From NCBI GenBank assembly GCA_023431205.1, contig JAEYXQ010000036.1, forward strand, positions 1 to 57,898: a stretch of DNA of 57,898 nt. The letters are read 5' to 3'. A program made the position numbers and the translations under genes. Shown piece by piece: positions 14,969 through 23,372 of this stretch. The notes beneath the pieces are model-generated. The model was not told where the DNA came from. It worked only from the letters and a program-made list of their open reading frames with translations, and did no database searches. Position 1 is the stretch's first letter; each line of letters starts with the position of its first letter. Source of the stretch: Pseudomonadota bacterium. GTDB lineage: Bacteria > Pseudomonadota > Alphaproteobacteria > Rhizobiales > Devosiaceae.

Positions 14969-15556
14969 CTACTTCCGCCCCCCGCGAACAACCTCGACCA
15001 TGAGGCTGCCCCCGGGTAGCGGCCTGAGCAGTTCCTGCTCCTGCCCCGTCAGGAACAGCCAGGCCGCCCACTCGTCGGGCCGCAGGACGCACACCTGCCG
15101 GTCGTGGATCGGCGCCACGTCAGGGCCGGGTTCGGTGGTCAGCATGGTGAAGCTGAGCGCCCCATCCTTGTCCTCGCTCCACAGGCCGGCGATCCCCATC
15201 ACCGGCGAATCCGCCAGCACGAACCGGTGCTTCGTCTTGGGATATTTGGTGCCGGTGAACTCGAAAAACGCGGACAGCACAACGACGCAGCGGCGAGACT
15301 CGCCAAAGCTGCGACCGTCGGACTTGAAGTTGAACACCGGGCTTGCCTTGGTGCGTGGCGGGGGGAAGCCGAAGCGCATCGGCACCAGTTCGACGCCATT
15401 GCCCTTCGCGCGCAGCACCGGGCCGGTGTCGCCGATCCGGATATCGTCGGCCGCTATCAGCGCCCTCTCGTCCTCCGCCGAGGCGGCACGCTCGAGCGCC
15501 GCCAGCGCGCGCTGGTACTCGGCGTATTTTACATGTTGCTCGTAGTCGTTACACAT
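14969..15556 (-). CDS. SOS response-associated peptidase (HMCES/YedK family)
   Basis: 195 residues from the ATG that places the catalytic cysteine at position 2 (MCNDYEQH), as the family requires after methionine removal. The other active-site regions are visible as FNFKSDGRSF (Asn), LSAFFEFTG (Glu) and APIHDRQVCVL (His). The protein covalently traps abasic sites in single-stranded DNA. An upstream extension of 16 codons is rejected because it would hide Cys2. No GTTC-N7-GTTC LexA box is seen in the 240 bases upstream. It converges with the IclR gene at 2 bases. Confidence 0.92.
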   Translation of the reverse strand: MCNDYEQHVKYAEYQRALAALERAASAEDERALIAADDIRIGDTGPVLRAKGNGVELVPMRFGFPPPRTKASPVFNFKSDGRSFGESRRCVVVLSAFFEFTGTKYPKTKHRFVLADSPVMGIAGLWSEDKDGALSFTMLTTEPGPDVAPIHDRQVCVLRPDEWAAWLFLTGQEQELLRPLPGGSLMVEVVRGGRK

Positions 15557-15794
15557 CGGTCGCCAGCAAAGCACATCCAGCCGCCACGTTAAATCTGCGA
15601 TCACGCGGCCGTTGAAATTGCCTTGTTTCTGTCACGGTATGATGTCATTGTTCCGGCATACGTTTCAGCCTAAGTCGGCTGGCTGCTGCCGGGTGATCCG
15701 GTCCTTGGCTACCTGCTTCAATGCGAACGTTGACCCGCCTCATTTGAGGTAACTGCTCGTTCGCTGCTGCATCGAGCCAACCAGGATACATCTC

Positions 15795-16010
15795 ATGTCG
15801 ACCTACAAAGGCGTTGTGAAGTTCTTCAACACCACCAAGGGCTTCGGCTTCATCCAGCCTGAAGACGGTGGCAAGGACGCTTTCGTCCACATCTCTGCCG
15901 TTCAGCGTTCGGGCCTCGATGGCCTCTATGAGAACGACAAGGTCTCCTACGACCTCGAGACCGGCCGCGACGGCAAGGTCTCCGCGACCAACCTCTCGCT
16001 CCTCGACTGA
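15795..16010 (+). CDS. cold shock protein, CspA family
   Basis: 71 residues making one cold shock domain. RNP1 (KGFGFI, about 15-20) and RNP2 (AFVHI, about 29-33) are intact, and the end is the usual KVSATNLSLLD. It binds single-stranded RNA and DNA and melts structure in mRNA. It stands alone, with about 240 bases of noncoding leader between it and the divergent SOS peptidase gene; such long leaders are typical of csp genes. A rho-independent terminator follows at 16035. Confidence 0.95.
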   Translation: MSTYKGVVKFFNTTKGFGFIQPEDGGKDAFVHISAVQRSGLDGLYENDKVSYDLETGRDGKVSATNLSLLD

Positions 16011-16034
16011 TCACCTGAAAAGGTGAGCAATTTG

Positions 16035-16068
16035 AAAGGTCACCGCCCTGCGGTGGCCTTTCTTGTTT
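16035..16068 (+). terminator. rho-independent terminator of the csp gene
   Basis: A 12-bp stem AAAGGTCACCGC / GCGGTGGCCTTT (one T-G pair) with a 3-base CCT loop is followed by CTTGTTTC. It starts 25 bases after the stop codon. Confidence 0.85.
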
Positions 16069-16088
16069 CAGGCTGCTAGGGTGGCGGC

Positions 16089-16280
16089 ATGGAACCGAAC
16101 AAGACTGCGCTCGAACGCGCCTTCGAACTGGCCAGGTCCGGCCGTTTCAGCACCACCTATGCGGTCAAGTCCGCGGTTGGCGCCGAGGGATATCCCGTCA
16201 GCCAGATCACCGGCCGCACGCTCATGAAGCAGCTGCGCGAGATCATCCAGGCCAACCAGTCCAGCACCGAGCCGAGCTGA
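16089..16280 (+). CDS. small hypothetical protein
   Basis: 63 residues, hydrophilic, no signal or membrane segment. Its pattern ALERAFELARSGRFSTTYAVKSAVGAEGYP followed by GRTLMKQLREII looks like a small helical fold, and similar short proteins are frequent in Rhizobiales genomes. I cannot assign a function. It begins 20 bases after the csp terminator and converges with the HxlR gene. Confidence 0.6.
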   Translation: MEPNKTALERAFELARSGRFSTTYAVKSAVGAEGYPVSQITGRTLMKQLREIIQANQSSTEPS

Positions 16281-16294
16281 CCGCCACCGGTCTT

Positions 16295-16792
16295 TCACGG
16301 AGCGGCGGCCTCGCCATCGGCCATGGCGCGCTCATAGGCGGCCTGTAGTTCGGCCAGCACGTTGCGCTTTGGCGCCGGTGCACCCAGGTGCAGGTGCCGC
16401 AGCCCATCCATGAATGCTCGCCACATCGATGGCCCACCCTCCTCCAGCGCGATGGCGCGGGCGGCGAGTTCCTTGCTGACCGGACGGTATTTTACCCCCC
16501 AGGCGCCGAGATGCGCAAAGATCGGCACCAGGTCGATGGCCTGTTCGGTCAGGCTGTAGATCGTGCGCTGCTTGTGGTTGGGGTCAGCCGCAGCGGTCAG
16601 AAACCCGGTCTCCACCAGATGCTTGAGTCGTGCCGCCAGGATGTTGGTGGCAATGCCCTCCAGTGAATTGCCGTGCAGTTCCCGGTAGGTACGGACGTTG
16701 CCGAAGGTGATGTCCCGCAACACCACCAGGCTCCAGCGATCCCCCAGCACCTCGACGGTCAGGTTGATGGGGCACCCCGATCTTTGCTCCAC
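16295..16792 (-). CDS. HxlR family transcriptional regulator
   Basis: 165 residues from a GTG eight bases after AAGGAGAG. The family pattern is clear: EQRSGCPINLTVEVLGDRWSLVVLRDI, then the recognition helix area GIATNILAARLKHLVETGFL and the wing RTIYSLTEQAIDLVPIFAHLGAWG. The conserved cysteine of redox-sensing members is present (GCPIN). Unlike the shortest members it has a C-terminal extension of about 50 residues. It is divergent from an MFS gene, with two matching dyads in between, and likely represses itself and that gene. Confidence 0.92.
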   Translation of the reverse strand: MEQRSGCPINLTVEVLGDRWSLVVLRDITFGNVRTYRELHGNSLEGIATNILAARLKHLVETGFLTAAADPNHKQRTIYSLTEQAIDLVPIFAHLGAWGVKYRPVSKELAARAIALEEGGPSMWRAFMDGLRHLHLGAPAPKRNVLAELQAAYERAMADGEAAAP

Positions 16793-16816
16793 GTGTCCGG
16801 CTCTCCTTTCAGGCTG

Positions 16817-16868
16817 CTTGCACTTTACAAGCAGATAGCATCTGGGTAAACCGATTGCACTACGCAAG
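16817..16868. promoter_or_regulatory. overlapping divergent promoters with two HxlR-type operators
   Basis: Two related dyads, CTTGCACTTTACAAG (16817-16831) and TTGCACTACGCAAG (16855-16868), share the pattern TTGCACT-N3-CAAG and start 37 bases apart. Between them two promoters overlap in opposite directions: plus TTTACA-N17-TAAACC (16824-16852) and minus TTTACC-N17-TAAAGT. A dimer bound at both sites would cover both promoters. Confidence 0.5.
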
Positions 16869-16954
16869 CGGATGGCGGAAAATTTCTGCCCGACCTGTCG
16901 ATACTGACACAGGCTGTCCGTCGAGAGGGCAGATTGTCCCGGAGGAGTGAGGGA

Positions 16955-18178
16955 ATGGAACGGCACTATGGTTGGGTGATCGTTGCCGCGGGAGCGGTTA
17001 TCACCTGCTTGGCAATGGGGGCGATGTTCGCCCTCCCCGTCTATCTGCAGCCGATCGCCGACGAGGCCGGCTGGACCCGCGCCGGCATCTCGGGCGCGAT
17101 GACCGTCGGCTTTATCGTCATGGGCGTGGCCGGGTTCCTTTGGGGCACGCTGACCGACCGGATCGGCGCGCGACCCGTGATCCTGATTGCAGCAACGATG
17201 CTTGGCACCGGCCTGTTCATCGCCAGCCGCGCCACCGACCTGATCGTCTTCCAATTCGCCTATGGCGGCCTCGTGGGAGCGGCCGGCGGGGCGTTCTTCG
17301 CGCCCTTGATGGCTACCACCATTGCCTGGTTCGACAAGAACCGCAGCCTGGCCGTGTCCCTGGTGTCCCTTGGCGGCGGCGTTGCCCCTATGGTGATCAC
17401 GCCGCTCGCGACCGTCCTGATTCAGACCTATGGCTGGCGTGACGCCATGATGATGACGGCCATCGTTGCGACGGCGCTGATCCTGCCGCTGAGCCTGTTG
17501 ATCCGCCGGGCGCCCGCGGCGCTGGCCAACGCCCCGGCGCAGTCGGACGACGTCGCACCCGCCGATCCGGCACCGACCGGTCTAGGCTCGGTGCTGCGCA
17601 AGCCGCAGTTCTTCATTCTCGCCGGCGTGTTTTTCCTCTGCTGCGGCGCCCACTCGGGACCCATTTTCCACACCGTCAGCTACGCCATGCTCTGCGGCGC
17701 CTCGGCGCTTGCAGCGGCCAGCATCTACAGCGTCGAGGGGCTGGCGGGGCTGTTCGGTCGCCTGATCTTCGGCGTGCTCGCTGACCGGATCGGGGTCAAG
17801 CGCGTGATCATCGGCGGCCTCGTGCTTCAGGCTGTCGGCATCTACAGCTACATCTATGTCAGCGAACTCACCCAGTTCTACATGCTGGCCATGGTGGTGG
17901 GCATGGCCTATGGCGGCGTCATGCCCCTCTATGCCGTGCTCGCACGCGACTATTTCGGACCGCAGGTGATGGGCACCGTGCTTGGCGGCATCACCATGAC
18001 CTCCAGCATCGGCATGGCCTTCGGGCCGGTCGGCGGCGGCTGGCTGTTCGATACCTTCGGGGACTACCACTGGCTCTATGTGGCTTCCGCGGCCATCGGG
18101 CTCGGTGCGGCGGTGCTCGCGCTCGCCTTCCCAAGACCGGCTGCACCGCCCGAGGATGCGCGGCTGCAGCCCGCCTGA
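16955..18178 (+). CDS. MFS transporter, monocarboxylate-type
   Basis: 407 residues with 12 predicted membrane segments. It starts at ATG behind GGAGGAG. The first-half signature GFLWGTLTDRIGARPVILIA and the second-half LFGRLIFGVLADRIGVKRVIIGG are typical MFS loop 2-3 and 8-9 motifs. The N-terminus HYGWVIVAAGAVITCLAMG and the overall pattern fit the oxalate/formate and monocarboxylate porter group. The substrate is unknown. It is divergent from the HxlR regulator and probably controlled by it. Confidence 0.92.
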   Translation: MERHYGWVIVAAGAVITCLAMGAMFALPVYLQPIADEAGWTRAGISGAMTVGFIVMGVAGFLWGTLTDRIGARPVILIAATMLGTGLFIASRATDLIVFQFAYGGLVGAAGGAFFAPLMATTIAWFDKNRSLAVSLVSLGGGVAPMVITPLATVLIQTYGWRDAMMMTAIVATALILPLSLLIRRAPAALANAPAQSDDVAPADPAPTGLGSVLRKPQFFILAGVFFLCCGAHSGPIFHTVSYAMLCGASALAAASIYSVEGLAGLFGRLIFGVLADRIGVKRVIIGGLVLQAVGIYSYIYVSELTQFYMLAMVVGMAYGGVMPLYAVLARDYFGPQVMGTVLGGITMTSSIGMAFGPVGGGWLFDTFGDYHWLYVASAAIGLGAAVLALAFPRPAAPPEDARLQPA

Positions 18179-18213
18179 TACAAGTAAACCTCTGCCGAGG
18201 CAGGAGCACCGCA

Positions 18214-19566
18214 ATGCGCCCGTTCCACCAGATCCTGGCCAACAACCTCGTCGCCAACATCACCAACTTCACGGTGTGGTTCGCGATCACCTTCTGGATC
18301 TTCATCGAGACCCAGTCGGTCTTCGCGACCGGTATGGTGGCCGGTATCTACCTGGTGTTCACCGCGGGGTTCGGCATCTGGCTGGGCGCCATTGTCGACC
18401 ACAATCCCAAGCGCCTGGCCATGATGGGCTCGAGCGTGGTCTCCTTCGCCCTCTACGCGGCATCGATGATCATGCTGGTGTTTGCGCCCGAAGGCGCCTT
18501 CACCGACCCTTATGGCCTTTATCTCTGGGGCTTCGTGCTGCTGGTGATGCTCGGCGTCATCGCCGGCAACATCCGCAGCATCGCCCTGCCCACACTGGTA
18601 ACCATCCTGATACCCGAGGGGAAGCGCGACAAGGCCAATGGCCTGGTCGGCATGGTGAGCGGCATCGGCTTTCTCACCACCTCGGTGATCAGCGGCTTCC
18701 TCGTCGCCTGGGGCGGCATGTACGCCACCCTGCTGCTGGCGCTGACGGCGACCGCACTGGTGTTCCTGCACCTTGCCTTCGTGCGCATCGACGAGGGCAA
18801 GCCGCAGCCCGCAGAGGGCGAGAATCCGGAGCCCAAGCGCGTCGACATTGCCGGCACGATCCGCGTGATCAGCGCCGTGCCGGGCCTCTTCGCCCTGATC
18901 TTCTTTGCCACCTTCAACAACTTCCTTGGCGGCGTGTTCATGGCGCTGCTCGACGCCTACGGGCTGTCGCTGGTCTCGGTGCAGGTCTGGGGCCTGACCT
19001 TCGGCGTACTCTCCACCGCCTTCATCGTCAGCGGCATCATCATCGCCAAGACCGGGCTGGGCAAAAACCCACTGCGCACGCTGCTGCTGGTGAACGTCAT
19101 CACCTGGTCGGTGTGCTGCGTCTTCACCATCCAGCCTTCGTACTGGCTGCTGGTGGCCGGGTGTTTCATGTGGATGCTGCTCAGCCCCTACGCCGAAGCG
19201 GCCGAGCACACGACGCTGCAGAAGGTGGTGCCGCTCGAACGCCAGGGCCGGGTCTTCGGCTTCGCCCAGTCGGTGGAGCAGGCGGCCTCCCCGCTCACCG
19301 CCTTCCTGATCGGGCCGCTGACGCAGTTCGTGGTGATCCCGTTCATGACCGACGGGGCGGGAGCCGACATGATCGGCGACTGGTTCGGCACCGGCCCCGA
19401 CCGCGGCATCGCGCTCGTGTTCACCGTCGCCGGCGTGCTCGGCCTGATGGTGACCATCATCGCCTTCAACTCGCGCTACTACCGCCAGCTCTCGGCCGCC
19501 TATGCCGGTGCGCCGGACGATGATGACGACGGCGGCGGTGCCGCTGCGGCCGCGACGCCCGCCTGA
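18214..19566 (+). CDS. MFS transporter
   Basis: 450 residues, starting ATG behind AGGAG, 35 bases after the first MFS gene. It has a weaker MFS pattern of the DHA3/enterobactin-exporter-like type: LANNLVANITNFTVWFAITFWIFIETQSV at the N-terminus, ATGMVAGIYLVFTAGFGIWLGAIVDHNPKR as segment 2-3, and LERQGRVFGFAQSVEQAASPLTAFLIGP in the second half. The C-terminus ends in an Asp/Gly/Ala-rich tail. The operon position suggests export or uptake together with the preceding carrier. Confidence 0.9.
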   Translation: MRPFHQILANNLVANITNFTVWFAITFWIFIETQSVFATGMVAGIYLVFTAGFGIWLGAIVDHNPKRLAMMGSSVVSFALYAASMIMLVFAPEGAFTDPYGLYLWGFVLLVMLGVIAGNIRSIALPTLVTILIPEGKRDKANGLVGMVSGIGFLTTSVISGFLVAWGGMYATLLLALTATALVFLHLAFVRIDEGKPQPAEGENPEPKRVDIAGTIRVISAVPGLFALIFFATFNNFLGGVFMALLDAYGLSLVSVQVWGLTFGVLSTAFIVSGIIIAKTGLGKNPLRTLLLVNVITWSVCCVFTIQPSYWLLVAGCFMWMLLSPYAEAAEHTTLQKVVPLERQGRVFGFAQSVEQAASPLTAFLIGPLTQFVVIPFMTDGAGADMIGDWFGTGPDRGIALVFTVAGVLGLMVTIIAFNSRYYRQLSAAYAGAPDDDDDGGGAAAAATPA

Positions 19567-19569
19567 GAC

Positions 19570-20559
19570 TCAGCGGGGGCGGACCAGCACCCTGCCCCGC
19601 ACCTGCCCGGCGAGAATCCGCTCCGCCGCCTCCGGCAGCGCCTCGAGCCCGACCTCCTCGACCAGCGCGCCATAGGCCGCGAAATCGAAGGTCTCGGCGA
19701 TCCGCCGCCACGCGCTCACCCGCGCCTCAAAGGGTTGCATGACGCTGTCGATGCCCACCAGAGTCACCGCGCGCAGGATGAACGGCAGCACGTTGGTCCC
19801 GAGCCCGATGCCCCCGGCATTGCCGATCGCCGCAACGGTGCCGCCATACTGCATCTGCTTGAGCAGCCTGCCGAGCACCGCACCGCCGACAGTGTCGATC
19901 GCGGCCGCCCACCGCGCCGATTCGAGCGGCTTGTCGGGCTGGCCGAGGAACGCGTCGCGCGGCAGGATCTCGCTGGCCCCGAGTTCCCTCAGCGCCGCGC
20001 CATGCTCCGGACGCCCCGACAGCGCCACCACCCGGTAGCCCAGCCGCCCCAGCAGGCTGACCGCGATCGAGCCCACGCCACCCGATGCACCCGTAACCAG
20101 AACCTCACCCCCGCCCGGCTCCAGCCCGGCCTGCTCCAGCCGCTGGATCGCCAGCATTGCCGTCAGCCCGGCGGTCCCGGCGATCATGGCGTCGCGCGTG
20201 GTGAGCCCCTGCGGCAGCGGCACCAGCCAGTCGGCCTTGACCCGCGCCCGTTCCGCATAGCCGCCCCAGCGCGTCTCCCCGACGCGCCAGCCGGTCAGCA
20301 CCACCCGATCCCCGACGGCATAGCGGGGGTCGGAGCTTTCGCGCACGGTCCCGGCGAAGTCGATCCCCGCCACATGCGGGTAGCTCCGCACCAGCCCGCC
20401 CTTGCCGGTGAGGCAGAGCCCGTCCTTGTAGTTGAGCCCGGCCCACTCGACGTCGACGGTCACCTCCCCTTCGGGCAGGCTGCCGTCCTCGACCTGCTGC
20501 ACGGCCGATATGACCGTGCCGGCTTCATCCCGTTGGGTGACGAGTGCGCGAAAGCTCAT
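19570..20559 (-). CDS. acuI: acrylyl-CoA reductase-type (YhdH/YhfP) oxidoreductase
   Basis: 329 residues, full length. The pattern is that of AcuI/YhdH: MSFRALVTQRD, VDVEWAGLNYKDGLCLTGKGGLVR, VAGIDFAGTV, GWRVGETRWGGYAERARV and the Rossmann motif LVTGASGGVGSIAVSLLG. AcuI reduces acryloyl-CoA to propionyl-CoA with NADPH and protects cells from this electrophile. It converges with the second MFS gene (3-base gap), so it is a separate unit. Confidence 0.93.
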   Translation of the reverse strand: MSFRALVTQRDEAGTVISAVQQVEDGSLPEGEVTVDVEWAGLNYKDGLCLTGKGGLVRSYPHVAGIDFAGTVRESSDPRYAVGDRVVLTGWRVGETRWGGYAERARVKADWLVPLPQGLTTRDAMIAGTAGLTAMLAIQRLEQAGLEPGGGEVLVTGASGGVGSIAVSLLGRLGYRVVALSGRPEHGAALRELGASEILPRDAFLGQPDKPLESARWAAAIDTVGGAVLGRLLKQMQYGGTVAAIGNAGGIGLGTNVLPFILRAVTLVGIDSVMQPFEARVSAWRRIAETFDFAAYGALVEEVGLEALPEAAERILAGQVRGRVLVRPR

Positions 20560-20744
20560 TGGTAATCCTCCTCACGCCGAAACTGCCACGGGTGGTCACC
20601 CCGTGTCACGGGTGCTCGGACGAAGCAGATCGCGCGGCCACCCGCCGCCGCGCCAGCAGCCCACGCAATCGCCGCGTGGTTTACCCCACGTCAACCATAC
20701 CCCTTCAGCATCGGGCGGGCCAATTGCGGCCCGGAGAGTGAGAC

Positions 20745-20915
20745 ATGGAAGATCGGATCAAGGAACGCGCCTATCAGCTCTGGGAAGCCGATGGCCGCCC
20801 CGAAGGCACCGACCAGGTCTATTGGTTCAAGGCTGTTGCCGAACTGGCAGCCGAGACGGCAAGGAGCCTCAAGCCTGCCCGCAGGCGGCCAGCACGCATC
20901 CGCAAGGCGGCATGA
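20745..20915 (+). CDS. DUF2934 family small protein
   Basis: 56 residues: it begins MEDRIKERAYQLWEADGRPEG and continues TDQVYWFKAVAEL, the DUF2934 pattern, then a basic tail ending in RIRKAA. The ATG has GGAGAG eight bases upstream. The function of DUF2934 proteins is unknown; many genomes of this group carry several. It is followed 36 bases later by the end of a convergent hypothetical gene. Confidence 0.8.
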   Translation: MEDRIKERAYQLWEADGRPEGTDQVYWFKAVAELAAETARSLKPARRRPARIRKAA

Positions 20916-20951
20916 ACAGACAACCCTCCGTACCAGCGGAGGGTGCCCCCT

Positions 20952-21248
20952 CTAGCCCAGCGCGCGCGGCCAGTAAATGTCGCTGTTGAAGTCGCCCGGG
21001 ATCGGCAGCAGCCGGCTGATCGCCTGCGCCGCGAACTCCACCTGCATGGCATAGTGGCGGATATCGTCGGGCATCGGCCGCCCGGTGATGAACTCGCGGG
21101 TGCGCCATTCGTCGAGCCTGACAGCCCTGAGGCGACGCTGCGCCTCCGCCTCGACATCCTCGACCGACAACGACCTGGACATGTGGCGCAGGGCCGGCCT
21201 GGTCGGCTCGGTCCATTCCCTGCTGCCCTCGATCACGGCGAAACGCAC
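20952..21248 (-). CDS. hypothetical protein
   Basis: 98 residues, soluble. It contains SLSVEDVEAEAQRRLRAVRLDEWRTREFITGRPMP and an aromatic-rich end DFNSDIYWPRALG. No domain is recognised. It is a single gene on the minus strand, its start about 126 bases from the divergent mtnN gene. Two overlapping frames on the same strand have unnatural composition and were rejected. Confidence 0.6.
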   Translation of the reverse strand: MRFAVIEGSREWTEPTRPALRHMSRSLSVEDVEAEAQRRLRAVRLDEWRTREFITGRPMPDDIRHYAMQVEFAAQAISRLLPIPGDFNSDIYWPRALG

Positions 21249-21374
21249 TTTTTTCCCCTTGGTGACAGGTCCGGCGCCTTCTGGTGCCGCGTGATTCAGA
21301 TTGTCACCGAGGACTTAACGAAAGGGTAAGGTCTGGCTTTGGCAAGCCGCCGCCTGGCTGCTATTCCATCAAAA

Positions 21375-21980
21375 ATGAGCATTCTCTACGTCATGGCCGC
21401 CGAGCCGGAATACGGCCCGCAGCTTCGCGCCCGCATCACCCCGCTGATCTGTGGCATCGGCCCGGTGGAGTCGGCGATCGCGGTGACGCGCGAACTCGCC
21501 GCCTTGCAGGCCAAGGGCGTTCTGCCGACGCTGGTCGTGTCGCTCGGCTCCGCGGGATCGCGAACGCTGGTGCAGGCCGAGGTCTACCAGACGACCTCGG
21601 TCTCCTACCGCGACATGGATGCATCCGCCCTGGGCTTTCCCAGGGGAGAGACGCCGATGTCCGGATTGCCGGCCGTGCTGCCCCTGTCCCCACACCTGCC
21701 AGGGGTCAGGCAGGCGACGCTGTCGACCGGCGCCAACGTAGTCTCGGGCGCTGCCTATGACGCCATCGAAGCGGACATGGTGGATATGGAGACGTTCGCC
21801 ATCCTGCGCGCCTGCCAGGTGTTCGAGGTTCCGCTCGTCGCGCTGCGCGGCATCTCCGATGGCACGGAGGAGTTGCAGAAACTCTCGGACTGGACGCAAT
21901 ATCTGGACGTGATCGATGCCAGGCTCGCCGCGGTGGTCGACAGCATCGAGGCCGAATTTGCGGCGGGCCGCCTGCCCTAG
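21375..21980 (+). CDS. mtnN: 5'-methylthioadenosine/S-adenosylhomocysteine nucleosidase
   Basis: 201 residues from the ATG giving MSILYVMAAEPEYG, the normal family N-terminus; a TTG 12 codons upstream is possible but adds an unconserved leader. The phosphorylase-fold signatures are LVVSLGSAGSR, SYRDMDAS, VSGAAYDAI and ADMVDMETFAILRAC with the ribose-binding Met-Glu pair and the catalytic Asp in RGISDG. It hydrolyses adenine from MTA and SAH in the methyl cycle. Its end overlaps the convergent membrane-protein gene by 4 bases. Confidence 0.9.
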   Translation: MSILYVMAAEPEYGPQLRARITPLICGIGPVESAIAVTRELAALQAKGVLPTLVVSLGSAGSRTLVQAEVYQTTSVSYRDMDASALGFPRGETPMSGLPAVLPLSPHLPGVRQATLSTGANVVSGAAYDAIEADMVDMETFAILRACQVFEVPLVALRGISDGTEELQKLSDWTQYLDVIDARLAAVVDSIEAEFAAGRLP

Positions 21981-22294
21981 CGCGAGTTGCGTCCGTCGCG
22001 GCGTGAGCGCCGCCAGGTGCTCCACTTGCGGGACCCCCGAAGCACGGAGTTGTTAACCGGCCCCTGCAGGAACGGCAGGTCGAGCGCCAGCAGCAGCAGC
22101 CCCAGCGGCAGCATCCAGATGCCGAGCACCGGCAGGAAGCTGAATATCCCGCCCAGGATCAGCAGGATGCCCAGCGGAATGCGGAACCAGCGCGACTGCG
22201 GCCGGCGGAGATACTGCAGCCACCGCGCCGCAATCGGCACGCGCCGCTCGAGACGGTTGAACAGGCGGTCGAGGCGGGCGCGACTCTTGTCCAC
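21977..22294 (-). CDS. small membrane protein of unknown function
   Basis: 105 residues from a GTG behind GAGGGAG. A basic N-terminal region (KSRARLDRLFNRLERRVP) precedes two closely spaced membrane segments (IPLGILLILGGIFSFLPVLGIWMLPLGLLLLALDL) and a basic C-terminal tail. This layout is common in small Rhizobiales inner-membrane proteins of unknown role. A longer frame adds 23 residues but has no ribosome binding site. Confidence 0.7.
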   Translation of the reverse strand: MDKSRARLDRLFNRLERRVPIAARWLQYLRRPQSRWFRIPLGILLILGGIFSFLPVLGIWMLPLGLLLLALDLPFLQGPVNNSVLRGSRKWSTWRRSRRDGRNSR

Positions 22295-22431
22295 GGCGGT
22301 CTCCCTCTGATGAACAACGCAGATGGGAGACGCTCGCACGAAATCCAAGGGCGACCCGCTCAATTCTTGCGGCGGAACCTGCGCCGCTGCGGGTGAGTTG
22401 ACCGGTCACACACGGCATGAGGAGCGTCATC

Positions 22432-22767
22432 ATGGCCCGCACCCACAAGGCCCTCAAAGTCATCGAGCACGGACGCGAACACGCCGCCGACGTGATGGGT
22501 GAACGGATCGCGCGCCTGCGCGAGGAGATCGGCGAACTCGCACACAGCCTGCAGGACTATGGCGGCCACCGGTACGAGGATCTGCAGCATCATGCTTCGG
22601 CGCTGGTGCGTGACCTCGGCCGGCACCTTCCCGCGGCGACCGAAGAGCTGGGGCGCCACGCTCGCTCGGCCGGTCGCGCCGTCCAGCGCGATCCTGTCCC
22701 CTTCCTGGTTGCGGTGGGAACAGTGGCATTGCTGTCGCGATTGTTCATGCGGGGCGACCGGCGTTAA
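22432..22767 (+). CDS. small DUF883-like membrane-anchored protein
   Basis: 111 residues from the second in-frame ATG, which has AGGAG eight bases upstream; an earlier ATG at 22417 lacks one. A long amphipathic helix (DVMGERIARLREEIGELAHSLQDYGGHRYEDLQHHAS) leads to a C-terminal membrane segment (PFLVAVGTVALLSRLF) with a basic end. The pattern resembles DUF883/ElaB proteins, which anchor ribosome- or stress-related helices to the membrane, but identity is not certain. Confidence 0.65.
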   Translation: MARTHKALKVIEHGREHAADVMGERIARLREEIGELAHSLQDYGGHRYEDLQHHASALVRDLGRHLPAATEELGRHARSAGRAVQRDPVPFLVAVGTVALLSRLFMRGDRR

Positions 22768-22853
22768 CGGCAGGTTTACCGTCCGTGGCAAGCCGCTCTT
22801 AAGGCTGATGGTTCAAAATTGATCCGTATTGCATCACTGCAACGGATCACCCC

Positions 22854-23339
22854 ATGCACCCCAGCCCTCTTGCTCGCACGCTGTGCCGTTTCGCCGCCGT
22901 TGCCGTCGCGGCAGTGTCGCTGAGCGGGTGCAGTCTGTTCGGCATCAATTTCGGCATGGCGCAGCTCTCCGACAAGGAGTGCATGATGCGCGCCATGTAC
23001 TTCGAGTCCAATCGTTCGAGCGCCGAAGGCATGCTGGCCGTGGGAACGGTGGTCATGAACCGGGTCAACGACCCGCGTTACCCAAAGAGCGTCTGCGGCG
23101 TGGTCGGCCAGAAAAACCAGTTCGCGCAGGGCGTGCTCACCCGCAAGATGACCGACAGTGGCGCGGTGCTTGCGGCTCAGGTCGCCGATCAGGTCTTGCG
23201 CGGCGCCCGGCATCCGGGTGTCCGGAACGCCCAGCACTTCCACACGGCCGGGCTCCGTTTCCCTTACAACAACATGTACTACGTGCTCGAAGCGGGCGGG
23301 AACGAGTTCTACGAGAAGCGAACCCCTGGCACGTTCTGA
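22854..23339 (+). CDS. cell wall hydrolase, SleB family lipoprotein
   Basis: 161 residues. The lipobox LSGC (cysteine at about residue 26) after a short hydrophobic stretch marks a lipoprotein. The catalytic domain has the SleB/Hydrolase_2 core: CMMRAMYFESNRSSAEGMLAVGTVVMNRVNDPRYP, with the conserved Glu of YFES, then FAQGVLTRKM and the aromatic-rich end. It probably cleaves peptidoglycan in the periplasm. The length is short but includes the whole catalytic core. It converges with the DUF2076 gene and has no operon partner. Confidence 0.85.
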   Translation: MHPSPLARTLCRFAAVAVAAVSLSGCSLFGINFGMAQLSDKECMMRAMYFESNRSSAEGMLAVGTVVMNRVNDPRYPKSVCGVVGQKNQFAQGVLTRKMTDSGAVLAAQVADQVLRGARHPGVRNAQHFHTAGLRFPYNNMYYVLEAGGNEFYEKRTPGTF

Positions 23340-23372
23340 CGTCGAGTCACCTGTCGCCACTGGCGGCTGACG

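Noticed and set aside
15557..15794. LexA box before the SOS peptidase gene
   Set aside because: GTTC occurs near 15650 but the second half is not at the N7 spacing, so no box is called.
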